A stretch of DNA of 64,000 bases from Filimonas sp. (GTDB taxonomy: Bacteria > Bacteroidota > Bacteroidia > Chitinophagales > Chitinophagaceae). Position 1 is the stretch's first letter. Every line of letters begins with the position of its first letter. The notes below the pieces were generated by a model. The model was not told the DNA's origin and made no database searches. It saw only the letters and a program-made list of their open reading frames with translations. Below are positions 43,215 to 51,311 of this stretch, piece by piece. Both the position numbers and the translations under genes were made by a program. The stretch is taken from positions 248,001-312,000 of the forward strand of contig JAFKHH010000014.1 in assembly GCA_017306865.1 (NCBI GenBank). Reading direction: 5' to 3'.

Positions 43215-45233
43215 CTATCTTTTCTTGCGAAGCGCTGGTGGCGTATAGGACTTACCGGCTTTGAGGTAATTGCGAATGTAGGCACTGTCTTTTGTGAGCT
43301 TAAACCATTCAAACGCCCTGGTTGAATCTGCTTTGAACTGCATTCTATCAAGGTAACCGGGCATCAGGTTTGTACCGGCAATGTCTTCCACTTTTTTCTT
43401 CCGGTCTGTACTAAGGCTGTCTTTCAGGTATTTTTCTACCAGCACAGATGCGATAGGCCCGGCCCAGGTTGCGCCTGCGCCTGCATTTTCTACCACTACT
43501 GCTATAACGATCTTCGGATTTTCTCGCGGTGCAAAACAAACGAAGGTGGAATTTTCTTTCAACTCGATGCGCCTGCCATCCAGCACGATCATATTTTGCG
43601 CTGTACCAGTCTTGGCGCACATATTAATGCCGGGGATCCTGGCAGACCTAGCCGTGCCCTGCTCTACTACATCCTGCATACCGGACATCACCACTTCATA
43701 CGCATCATTTGATATGTGGGTAAGCACTTCATGCTTTTTACGGTATTGATACAATACAGTATCCTTTTCCGTTTCTCCTTCTATCTTCTCCACCAGGTGC
43801 GGCACGTAGTAATAGCCTTTGTTGGCAACGATGGACATAGCATTTGCCATTTGCAACGGCGTTGCCAGCATTTTATCCTGCCCTATGCCTAAGCCGCCAC
43901 CCGTCATGGTACAAGAGTTCCACAGACTGCGATAAGAACGATCGTACTGGCTAGTGTCGGGTATATTACCACCGTCTTCGCTTGGCAGGTCTATGCCTAT
44001 GCGATGCCCCATGCCAAACGCGGTCATATATTCTTTCCATTTTGTCAATCCTGTACGTGCGTTATGATACTTAGGATTATCAATGATCTTTTTCATTACA
44101 TCTGAAAAGAAGGCATTGCACGACCATGCAATGGCAAGCCGGAGATTATTGGCGTGACCAGACCATTTCTCCGTACAGTTAAGCGGGCGGCTGCAACCAT
44201 AGTAGGTACCATGACAGTCATAGCCACTTGCAGGTGTTATCAACCCTTCTTCCAGCGCTACCAGTGCGCCTAATGGTTTATAAATAGACCCCGGAGGATA
44301 TTGTCCTTTGATAGCCCTGTTCAATAACGGGCTGGACACATCCAGCACAAGCCTTGAATAGTTTTTTTGTTTGTCTGGCCCGGTCAGATCATTCGGATTA
44401 AAAGAAGGCCCGGATGCCATCGCAAGTATTCCACCGGTCTTGGGATCAAGTGCTACTACTGCACCTACTTTGCCGGTCAGCATTTTCTCCGCCAGTTGTT
44501 GCAGCTCTATATCGAGGTATGTATGCAGGTTACGCCCGGCTACTGCGCCTGTATCATACAGCCCCTTTTCATAACTACCTACCAGCCTGTTCTTATTATC
44601 TTTCAGCAGGTACTCTATACCACGCTGCCCCATCAGCACACGCTCGTAGGTGTTCTCCAATCCGCTGCGCCCTACATAATCTCCCATCCTGTAAAAACCT
44701 TCTGACCGCCTGATAATACCGGAGTCGGCTTCGCCTATATAACCGAGAATGTTTGCAGCCGCGTTATACGGATACACGCGCACAGGACGCTCTACTAAGG
44801 TAAACCCGGGGAACTTCCACATATTTTCTTCGAGGCGTGCATGCATACCGGGCGATAACAGTGCTTCAAACACAGAAGGGCGATACGCAGTATTTTTAAT
44901 ACGTGCATCACGTATGCGTTTGCCAAACTCTTCTTCATCTATACCAATAATATTACAAAGACTGGCTGTATCTACATGCTCTGCTTCTTTGGGCGTTACC
45001 ATCAGGTCATACATAATAGTATTGTTGAGAATGGCTTTGCCTTTGTGATCGTATATAATGCCCCTGTCAGGATATTTTACTTTAGGAAAAACTGCATTTT
45101 TATAGGCCAGTTGCTGGTACTTTTTAGAAAGTACTTGCAGGTTGAATAGCTGCGCAAGAATAATAACAAACACGCCAAGCAAAATGAGGCGGATAGCGGT
45201 ACTGCGCGATTGGTTAGGATTAGATAAGGCCAT
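43215..45233 (-). CDS. mrdA: Penicillin-binding protein 2 (cell elongation transpeptidase), isolated copy
   Basis: 672-residue class B PBP. One TM anchor near 13-33, a dimerisation domain at about 50-210, and a transpeptidase domain with Ser316-x-x-Lys319 (PPGSIYKP), SCN (371-373) and KTG (541-543), so it should be active and penicillin-sensitive. PBP2 normally partners RodA in wall elongation and in this phylum usually sits with mreBCD and rodA; here none of those genes flank it. It may be a second PBP2 paralogue. Repeats lie on both sides. Confidence 0.93.
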   Translation of the reverse strand: MALSNPNQSRSTAIRLILLGVFVIILAQLFNLQVLSKKYQQLAYKNAVFPKVKYPDRGIIYDHKGKAILNNTIMYDLMVTPKEAEHVDTASLCNIIGIDEEEFGKRIRDARIKNTAYRPSVFEALLSPGMHARLEENMWKFPGFTLVERPVRVYPYNAAANILGYIGEADSGIIRRSEGFYRMGDYVGRSGLENTYERVLMGQRGIEYLLKDNKNRLVGSYEKGLYDTGAVAGRNLHTYLDIELQQLAEKMLTGKVGAVVALDPKTGGILAMASGPSFNPNDLTGPDKQKNYSRLVLDVSSPLLNRAIKGQYPPGSIYKPLGALVALEEGLITPASGYDCHGTYYGCSRPLNCTEKWSGHANNLRLAIAWSCNAFFSDVMKKIIDNPKYHNARTGLTKWKEYMTAFGMGHRIGIDLPSEDGGNIPDTSQYDRSYRSLWNSCTMTGGGLGIGQDKMLATPLQMANAMSIVANKGYYYVPHLVEKIEGETEKDTVLYQYRKKHEVLTHISNDAYEVVMSGMQDVVEQGTARSARIPGINMCAKTGTAQNMIVLDGRRIELKENSTFVCFAPRENPKIVIAVVVENAGAGATWAGPIASVLVEKYLKDSLSTDRKKKVEDIAGTNLMPGYLDRMQFKADSTRAFEWFKLTKDSAYIRNYLKAGKSYTPPALRKKR

Positions 45234-45321
45234 AGAAATACATGCCGGGCAACCTGCTGCTTTTTTGAAATTTTAAATGAATGTGATGAATGAAATAGTG
45301 TAGGCTATTCCGGCAGAAAAA

Positions 45322-45380
45322 GTACACTTCTTTTTTCATTTATTTATGCGGGCAGCTAAGGTTGTACACTTCTTTTTTCA
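45322..45380. promoter_or_regulatory. 17-bp direct repeat upstream of PBP2
   Basis: GTACACTTCTTTTTTCA occurs exactly at 45322-45338 and 45364-45380, spaced 42 bp (four helical turns), each preceded by GGCAG. It ends about 90 bp before the PBP2 start: a candidate pair of regulator sites. Confidence 0.5.
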
Positions 45381-45463
45381 AAATAACATTTTGTTACAAT
45401 AAAGCTGTGTTCAGGCGATAGAATAACGGCTTTTATCAAGTGTTCGAGGAAACCCAAAAGTTC

Positions 45464-45586
45464 GCTATCCGACATGTTCCGAAGGGCATGTCGAATCAAG
45501 ATAAAAAGGATGTATATCCTTTACGTACGGATTACAAATCCGCTTTATCTACGTTCGACATGCGCTCCGCTAACATGTCGAACAGC
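45464..45586 (-). repeat. GTTCGACATG hairpin element, copy D
   Basis: Two hairpins with GACATG/CATGTC stems flank AAAAAGGATGTATATCCTTT. It is the reverse complement of the 56693-56792 element with a short extra piece (GATTACAAATCC) in the middle. The ends GCT..CCGACATGTT and AACATGTCGAACAGC are inverted. Confidence 0.75.
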
Positions 45587-45608
45587 GATGAATTAAATAG
45601 CAAAAGCC

Positions 45609-45670
45609 CCGGCGCGTGTCTTCACGCGCCGGTTGGTAGCTGGTTCGTGAGGACACGAACCAGGGCGAAG
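45609..45670. repeat. Paired hairpins with complementary tetraloops, copy 2
   Basis: CCGGCGCGTG-TCTT-CACGCGCCGG (45609-45632) and TGGTTCGTG-AGGA-CACGAACCA (45641-45662), followed by GGGCGAAG. As RNA, the loops UCUU and AGGA can pair with one G-U. The unit matches 28251-28306 but with longer stems. Confidence 0.75.
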
Positions 45671-45722
45671 TTGCTTCTTCCATAACAGGGAAATAAATAG
45701 CAAAGAGGTAAGCGTCTCATAG

Positions 45723-46274
45723 CTATACACCGAGGCTTTTAATGTCTCTTACTACTTCGGACAGGTCATTATCTAACTGGTGACCGCGGCCTGTTATTTT
45801 GTAGACTTTAGCGCGGGGTATTTTTTCTGCATACAATGCAAGATGCGCAAATGGTACCACCTCGTCCGCTGTACCGTGATACAGGAATACGGGCGTCTTT
45901 GGCAATTTGGAGGCGAAATTGTTCGCAAGACTGAACCCTTCATATTGCCAGCCGCCTTCTCCCCAATATGGGGTAGCAATGAGAAAGAGGCCGGCAATGT
46001 CTTTATCTGTTTTTTGTTCGGATAAATATTTCAGGAGAAAGCAACCGCCCAATGAATGCCCGACCAATATCACCTTAGTGTGTATGGCTTGCAATGCTGC
46101 TGCTATCTCTGCCTTGTAATTTTCATACGCAGGCTCATTTTCACCAGGCATTGCGGGGTAATGTATTACATACTTCTCCCGGAACACATCTTGCAGGAAC
46201 GCGGCTAATTGCCTGTCTGCTTTGTATGCGCCAGTGCCGCCGCCCTGTATGAATAAGATAACCGGCTTCTCCAT
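45723..46274 (-). CDS. Alpha/beta hydrolase (RBBP9/YdeN-like serine hydrolase)
   Basis: Small cytosolic hydrolase of 183 residues. The nucleophile elbow is GHSLGG (Ser near 73), the acid Asp in HGTADEVVPF and the base His in TGRGHQLDND, so the triad is complete; it lacks the lid of larger esterases. The N-terminus begins directly with VILFIQGGGTGAY, an oxyanion-hole turn. The substrate is unknown. It is the last gene of a four-gene minus-strand run with the phosphonatase-like HAD and the transporter (gap 54 bp). Confidence 0.88.
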   Translation of the reverse strand: MEKPVILFIQGGGTGAYKADRQLAAFLQDVFREKYVIHYPAMPGENEPAYENYKAEIAAALQAIHTKVILVGHSLGGCFLLKYLSEQKTDKDIAGLFLIATPYWGEGGWQYEGFSLANNFASKLPKTPVFLYHGTADEVVPFAHLALYAEKIPRAKVYKITGRGHQLDNDLSEVVRDIKSLGV

Positions 46275-46328
46275 AATCCAAAAATAAGTTTCCTGTTTAG
46301 AAACTTATAGAAAAATTAGGGTAGCAGA

Positions 46329-47003
46329 TTAGCGCACCACTACCAGAGGCAACAGTTCCAGCAGGTCGTCTATAACTGCTGTAGGTGTAGCTGCCAATAG
46401 TTGCTCACGCGTTTGTGCGCCGGTGGTAATTCCAACCGTTACCTCACAGCCTGCATTCCTGCCCTCTTCTATATCTATGGCAGAGTCACCCACTTTTGCT
46501 ACTTGTGTAGCATCTGTTATGCCCAACTGTTGCATAGCATGCAGGATCATATCAGGAAATGGCCTGTTGCGCGGTACATCCGATGCTGTAACCAGCGCAT
46601 CTATGTCGCTCCCTACTTGCCAGCCGATCTTTGCTACAAGCGAAGTTGCTACGGGGCGGCTGTATCCTGTATTCAATACTACATAAATGCCTTGCGCACG
46701 CAATGCTTCAAACAATTCGGTAGCATTAGGCTGCTCTACAATGGGCATTGTTTCATACGCCTGGTCCAACTGTTCGTTGAAGGCAGCAAATATTTCGCGG
46801 CTCAGTATATCATCGTCTATGCCACGGAGCGCCAGTACACTTTTGATCGCCTGTAGCTTTTCTTTGCCTGCACCTTCTTTCAATACTTCTTCCAGTGTAA
46901 AGTCATAACCACGATCATTGATCGCTTTACGTACTGTTTTATATACCACATTGTCTTCATTAACTGTGGTGCCTGCCATATCAAAAACAACCATTTTTAT
47001 CAT
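46329..47003 (-). CDS. Phosphonatase-like HAD hydrolase (PhnX-like)
   Basis: 224 residues. HAD motif I is VVFDMAGTTVNED, with the nucleophile Asp and the AGTT signature of the phosphonatase branch; motif II Thr/Ser is in LNTGYSRP, motif III Arg/Lys in DVPRNRPFPDM, and motif IV in KVGDSAIDIEEG. The helical cap lies at about 20-95. Members of this group accompany phosphonate genes but need not be true phosphonoacetaldehyde hydrolases: the cap lysine of PhnX is not evident. Probably cotranscribed with the transporter 24 bp upstream. Confidence 0.88.
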   Translation of the reverse strand: MIKMVVFDMAGTTVNEDNVVYKTVRKAINDRGYDFTLEEVLKEGAGKEKLQAIKSVLALRGIDDDILSREIFAAFNEQLDQAYETMPIVEQPNATELFEALRAQGIYVVLNTGYSRPVATSLVAKIGWQVGSDIDALVTASDVPRNRPFPDMILHAMQQLGITDATQVAKVGDSAIDIEEGRNAGCEVTVGITTGAQTREQLLAATPTAVIDDLLELLPLVVVR

Positions 47004-47027
47004 AGTACTGTATTTTATAAATGATGA

Positions 47028-48275
47028 TTACTGTAATACCGGGTCTGTAGTGTAGCGATCTTTTTTTACAATGTTTGTCAGCAGAATCGTGATGGCGCTT
47101 AACATGGCTATTATAGCGACGATCATAAAAATGATGGCCTTATTAGCCGTCATATCTATCAGCTTACCCATAAGCGGTTCTCCGAGCGCAGCAAATGTAT
47201 AAGCACACATATTCATTACACCTGTACCTGTGCCTACATACCTATGCCCAAGCAGCTCTGGTGAGAGCGGCCAGAAATTGGCCTGTGGCCCGTACGCAAA
47301 AAAGCCTGCACAAAAAACAAAGAACCCTACCAATAATGGATTTTGTAACGGCAACGCAAAAAGCAGGAAGGATACCAATGCGCAACATGCCATACCAAGT
47401 GTAATAGACTTGATGCGGTTTGCGTTGAATATTTTATCAGAAATAAATCCAAAGCTCAATGCACCTGTAGCCATGCCGACAGGTAGCAGCAAGGTGATCC
47501 ATAAACTGCCGGAACCATCAGCTTGTTTACTTTGAAAATATAAGGGGATCCAGAAGATCAACCCGTAACGTGCCATGCTCTGAAAACCAAGAGAGAGGCA
47601 TACGATTAAAAACCGCCGGTTGGCTAATACTGTTTTGTATGCTTGTTTCCAGTTTTGCTTTTCTGTATGATCTTCCTGCTCTTCCGGTAAGCCAAGGTCG
47701 CGCGGACGGTTGCGGACGAAGACAAAAAATAAGATGACTGCGACGGCAAGAAAAAGTACCGGTATGCGAAACAGGTTGCGCCAACCCTGGTGTACAAGCA
47801 TGATCGAGAAAAAATAGGTGATGATGGAGGAGGCTCCTGCAGCCATTGTGTAGAGGCCAAAAGCCAGTCCCCTGTTTTTATTTCCCCACCAGTTAGAAAT
47901 AATCCTGCTGCCTGCTGCCCAGGCCATAGATTGAAAATAGCCATTGAGTGTCCACAGGATAAGAATAGCAAGAAATGAATCCGAAAAACTGATAAGTACG
48001 TTTGCGCAGACAGACAACAAACCGCCTACAGTAATCATGTGGCGCGGACTGAGGCGATCAGCAAGGTTCCCATTGATGAACTGACCCGCTGCATAACCTA
48101 TGAGCATGGCAAAACTTATCCATCCTACTTTTTCATAAGAGATCTGCAAGCTTACCGCCAACTGTTTGGCTGCCCAGCCGAAATTGTGCCGCCCTGTGTA
48201 AAAGAAGAGGTAGCAAAACATGGTGAGCAAAAGCATTTTCCAACGCTGCCGGTCTAAAGTAGAAGTTTTGTTCAT
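47028..48275 (-). CDS. MFS transporter, organophosphate:phosphate antiporter type
   Basis: Inner-membrane carrier of 415 residues with 12 predicted helices. The opening (LLLTMFCYLFFYTGRHNFGWAAKQL) and WISFAMLIGYAAGQFINGNLADRLSPR fit the GlpT/UhpT/UhpC family, whose conserved arginines in TM1 (YTGRHNF) bind phosphate. In this context it may import a phosphonate or organophosphate. It is the first gene of the minus-strand operon that is divergent from the XRE-cupin regulator. Confidence 0.9.
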   Translation of the reverse strand: MNKTSTLDRQRWKMLLLTMFCYLFFYTGRHNFGWAAKQLAVSLQISYEKVGWISFAMLIGYAAGQFINGNLADRLSPRHMITVGGLLSVCANVLISFSDSFLAILILWTLNGYFQSMAWAAGSRIISNWWGNKNRGLAFGLYTMAAGASSIITYFFSIMLVHQGWRNLFRIPVLFLAVAVILFFVFVRNRPRDLGLPEEQEDHTEKQNWKQAYKTVLANRRFLIVCLSLGFQSMARYGLIFWIPLYFQSKQADGSGSLWITLLLPVGMATGALSFGFISDKIFNANRIKSITLGMACCALVSFLLFALPLQNPLLVGFFVFCAGFFAYGPQANFWPLSPELLGHRYVGTGTGVMNMCAYTFAALGEPLMGKLIDMTANKAIIFMIVAIIAMLSAITILLTNIVKKDRYTTDPVLQ

Positions 48276-48331
48276 TTTTTCGGAATATTGCCTGGTAAGT
48301 GCCCTAAAAGCGTATTTGCATAGCTTTCAGT

Positions 48332-48375
48332 CAAAAATATTTCTTTTTACGAAATTATATTTCCAAATAAGAAAA
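48332..48375. promoter_or_regulatory. Promoter with two operator candidates between the transporter and XRE genes
   Basis: ATTTC-N7-GAAAT at 48339-48355 and ATTTC-N7-GAAAA at 48359-48375, 20 bp centre to centre. A minus-strand -7 box TATTTTTG (48339-48332) for the transporter operon abuts the first site. A third ATTTC-N7-GAAAT precedes the dehydrogenase. Confidence 0.55.
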
Positions 48376-48407
48376 ATAACATTTCTCACTTTAAGTAATC
48401 ATTAATT

Positions 48408-49013
48408 ATGGAAGAGGAATCAATAGAACAAGGGCAACTGATCTATTACAAAATAGGTGGCCTGGTGAGGAAATACAGGAAGGAAAAGGATTTGAAGCTG
48501 CTGGACCTGTCTGCCATTACGGGCATTAAATCCGCCATGCTCTCCAAAATAGAGAACGGGCGTATGATCCCTACTATCCCTACTTTATTTACCATTATTA
48601 ATAAACTGGGCATTCGCCCGGAACATTTTTTTTCCCAGCTAAGTGCGGACAACGCTTTTCCGGGTTATCTGTTCCTGCCCAAGGACACGTTTGCCGCCTA
48701 TGAAAAAGAGGAAGGAGCTGTAGGTTTCCAGTACCAGTCCATTTTGGAATATACCCATGATGGTGGCGCTTTCCAGGTTTCGCTGCTAACCCTTTTCCCC
48801 GGCTCTAACAGGCCGCAGGTAACAACAGCCGCATTCGAATTTATCTATGTACTGGAGGGTAGCCTGCAATACCAGTTGGAAGACAAGATGTTTGACCTGG
48901 AAGCGGGCGACGCACTGTTTTTCGATGGCAATATTGCGCATGTACCCGTGAACCACAAGAACATGATGGTGCGTTTGCTGGTCTTCTATTTATTTACGGA
49001 ACAGGGTAAGTAA
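48408..49013 (+). CDS. XRE-family regulator with C-terminal cupin domain
   Basis: 201 residues. HTH_3 domain at about 15-70 (KDLKLLDLSAITGIKSAMLSKIENGRMIPTIPTLFTI) and a single cupin beta-barrel at about 100-198 (AFEFIYVLEGSLQYQLEDKMFDLEAGDALFFDGNIAHVPVN), which would bind a small effector or metal; the second cupin motif has His in IAHVP. Such regulators often control catabolic genes beside them. Divergent from the transporter operon and 72 bp ahead of the dehydrogenase; shared ATTTC-N7-GAAA sites suggest it controls both. Confidence 0.92.
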   Translation: MEEESIEQGQLIYYKIGGLVRKYRKEKDLKLLDLSAITGIKSAMLSKIENGRMIPTIPTLFTIINKLGIRPEHFFSQLSADNAFPGYLFLPKDTFAAYEKEEGAVGFQYQSILEYTHDGGAFQVSLLTLFPGSNRPQVTTAAFEFIYVLEGSLQYQLEDKMFDLEAGDALFFDGNIAHVPVNHKNMMVRLLVFYLFTEQGK

Positions 49014-49034
49014 TATTTATTTAACGGAAACAAT

Positions 49035-49066
49035 ATTTCCTTAAAAGAAATTAAACTTTACTTTTG
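49035..49066 (+). promoter_or_regulatory. Operator candidate and promoter of the dehydrogenase gene
   Basis: ATTTC-CTTAAAA-GAAAT at 49035-49051 overlaps the expected -33 region; TACTTTTG at 49059-49066 is a full -7 match 19 bp before the ATG. GGAAACAATATTTCC (49026-49040) is a second overlapping palindrome. Confidence 0.6.
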
Positions 49067-49085
49067 AGGCATTATTATTTCCTGT

Positions 49086-50195
49086 ATGATTAACTACAAT
49101 AAGGAAACAGTGGCTGGCACGGTAGCCCTTTTTGAGGCGCCGGGCAAAGATTTTACACTAAAGCAATATGCTGTGCGCCCGTTGGAACCGGGAGAGATAC
49201 TGGTCAAAAACCAATACACAACTATTTGCGGAAGCGACCTCCATACTTTCTGCGGATTGCGGGAGGAGCCTTCCCCCACCGTATTAGGCCATGAAATTGC
49301 AGGCGAGATCATAGACATTCATCCCACACATACAGGCATGGACCTGAAAGGCCGCGAACTGAAAGCAGGCGACCGCGTTACCTGGTCCATCTTTGCAGGT
49401 AACCCTGACTCTGTAGCGGCAAAAGCCGGCATGCCTCAGAAAAGTACACCTCTTTTTAAATACGGACACGCACTGGCAAATGCACCGGATGTGTTTCACG
49501 GTGGCCTGGGTGAATATTGCATACTGAAAGCCAACACAGCTATACTACTGTTACCACAGGAGATCCCGGTTGAAATTGCGGCGACATTGAATTGCTCTAT
49601 CTCCACAGTAGCGGGTGCTTTGCGCATGGCGGGTGATATAAAGGGCAAGCATGTACTGATCACGGGTATCGGGCATTTGGGTATTACCTGCGCTGCTATG
49701 TGCCGGGAGGCTGGCGCTGCCAGGATATATGCAGCAGATATTTCTGACAAGCGACTGAATGATGCGCGTGCGTTTGGTGTAAGCGATGTTTTTAACCTGG
49801 CGGAATATGACCATGAGTTGAAAGCTTACCTGCATGATACATTACCATTAAAAGGTGTAGATGTTGTATTTGATATGAGCGGCTCTGTTGCTGCTATGCA
49901 AACGGGGCTCGAATGTCTTGCAATTGGCGGTACTGCCGTATGGATCGGCGCGGTGTTTCCATCAAAGGGCATTACAATAGACCCGGAAAATATCATCCGC
50001 AGATTGCTGACGATCCGCGGCCTGCACAACTACAATTTTACAGACTTTGAATATGCGTATGACTTTATGTTGGCTAACTGGAACCGTTACCCTTTTTTAC
50101 AAGCGATAGAAAAAGAGTTTTCGCTGGCAGAAGCGCAAAAAGCATTCACCTATGCTGTGGCAAACAAACCACTTCGTGTAGGTATTCGTCTCTGA
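49086..50195 (+). CDS. MDR-family alcohol dehydrogenase, phosphonate-cluster type
   Basis: 369 residues, NAD(P)-dependent medium-chain dehydrogenase. Catalytic zinc ligands are in TICGSDLHT and LGHEIAGEI, and the third is probably Cys in LNCSISTVAG; the Rossmann loop is ITGIGHLGI. It resembles the proposed phosphonate-catabolism dehydrogenases (HpnZ type), sharing QKxxxLFKYGHA. The structural zinc lobe keeps its length but lacks all four cysteines: at the expected C-x2-C-x2-C-x7-C spacing it has N, S, A, S (within GNPDSVAAKAGMPQKS). It precedes the phosphatase-superfamily gene by 35 bp. Confidence 0.88.
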   Translation: MINYNKETVAGTVALFEAPGKDFTLKQYAVRPLEPGEILVKNQYTTICGSDLHTFCGLREEPSPTVLGHEIAGEIIDIHPTHTGMDLKGRELKAGDRVTWSIFAGNPDSVAAKAGMPQKSTPLFKYGHALANAPDVFHGGLGEYCILKANTAILLLPQEIPVEIAATLNCSISTVAGALRMAGDIKGKHVLITGIGHLGITCAAMCREAGAARIYAADISDKRLNDARAFGVSDVFNLAEYDHELKAYLHDTLPLKGVDVVFDMSGSVAAMQTGLECLAIGGTAVWIGAVFPSKGITIDPENIIRRLLTIRGLHNYNFTDFEYAYDFMLANWNRYPFLQAIEKEFSLAEAQKAFTYAVANKPLRVGIRL

Positions 50196-50230
50196 TAAAA
50201 ATAATTGCACCCGCACTAATTCAATATTAC

Positions 50231-51142
50231 ATGCAACAACATCTTAAGCATTGCCTGCTGCTGGCATTGATGATAACGTATAGCTGTTTTCTTCCTGCAC
50301 AACAACCTAAGCGGGTGATCATACTAGGACTGGATGGTTTTAGTGTGCCGGGTTTTAAAACTGCGCGTCATCCTAATATAGATAGCTTGTTTGCACACGG
50401 CGTTTTATCATTATCCACAAGGCCGGTAATGCCTTCTGTTACACTACCTAACTGGACAAGCCACCTGACCGGATCAGGCCCGGAGGAGCATGGCATTACT
50501 GCTAACAACTGGCTTCCGCAACAGCATCCATTAGAACCGATCGCTACAGACGCTGACGGTTTTTACCCGTCTATCTTTTCTGCACTAAGAGCGCAGATAC
50601 CGCAAATAAAAATTGGCTACTACTATAACTGGAAGGAACTGGTTTACCCAATTAATACAAAATATATAGATGAGGTTTCTTTTGAAGACAGCGACAGGTA
50701 TGCCGGTAATTATCAAAAGGCATATGAGTTTATTGTACGCAACGCTTCTACTCCAACTTTTGTTTTTTTATACACCGTACATACAGATCATGCAGGGCAT
50801 AAATACCATTGGATGTCGCCGGAATATATTACGGCTATTGAGCAGGCAGACAGCGCCATTGGCAAACTGGTTACACAACTGAAAGAGAAAAAGCTGTTTA
50901 AGGATACGCACTTTTTATTAATAACAGATCATGGTGGTAACCCTAAAACAGGGCACGGCGGCGTAAGTATGGACGAGATGCAGGTGCCTTGGACTATTAC
51001 CGGTCCGGCAATAAAACCAATGGGCTTAACAACTATGTACAACAGTAATAAAAATACGGCGCTCGTGATAGCGCGGCTATTCGGCCTAACAGCTCTGCCG
51101 GGTTGCTGGACGGGCGTAGTACCTGCGGGCATTTTTAAATAA
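50231..51142 (+). CDS. Alkaline phosphatase superfamily phosphodiesterase
   Basis: Exported enzyme of 303 residues (signal peptide about 1-23). Type I phosphodiesterase/nucleotide pyrophosphatase fold: metal Asp in ILGLDGF, a Thr nucleophile region in PSVTLPNWTSHLTG, and metal ligands in HTDHAGHKYHW and ITDHGGNPKTGHGG. It could cleave a phosphodiester or a phosphonate such as phosphonoacetate; the same superfamily includes phosphonoacetate hydrolase. In tandem with the dehydrogenase, so likely in the same pathway. Confidence 0.88.
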   Translation: MQQHLKHCLLLALMITYSCFLPAQQPKRVIILGLDGFSVPGFKTARHPNIDSLFAHGVLSLSTRPVMPSVTLPNWTSHLTGSGPEEHGITANNWLPQQHPLEPIATDADGFYPSIFSALRAQIPQIKIGYYYNWKELVYPINTKYIDEVSFEDSDRYAGNYQKAYEFIVRNASTPTFVFLYTVHTDHAGHKYHWMSPEYITAIEQADSAIGKLVTQLKEKKLFKDTHFLLITDHGGNPKTGHGGVSMDEMQVPWTITGPAIKPMGLTTMYNSNKNTALVIARLFGLTALPGCWTGVVPAGIFK

Positions 51143-51311
51143 CTATATCGTTACATACTTAACAACCCTAACCCTTACTATACTCTTCAACATTATCAAA
51201 AGCATTTAAAACAATACTGAAAGTACTTGCACTAGTGGCAAACTATTTTGTATGGCATGACTGGTTCTGCAATAACCTGCACATGACATAACATCAAAAA
51301 AAATTTGCCAC

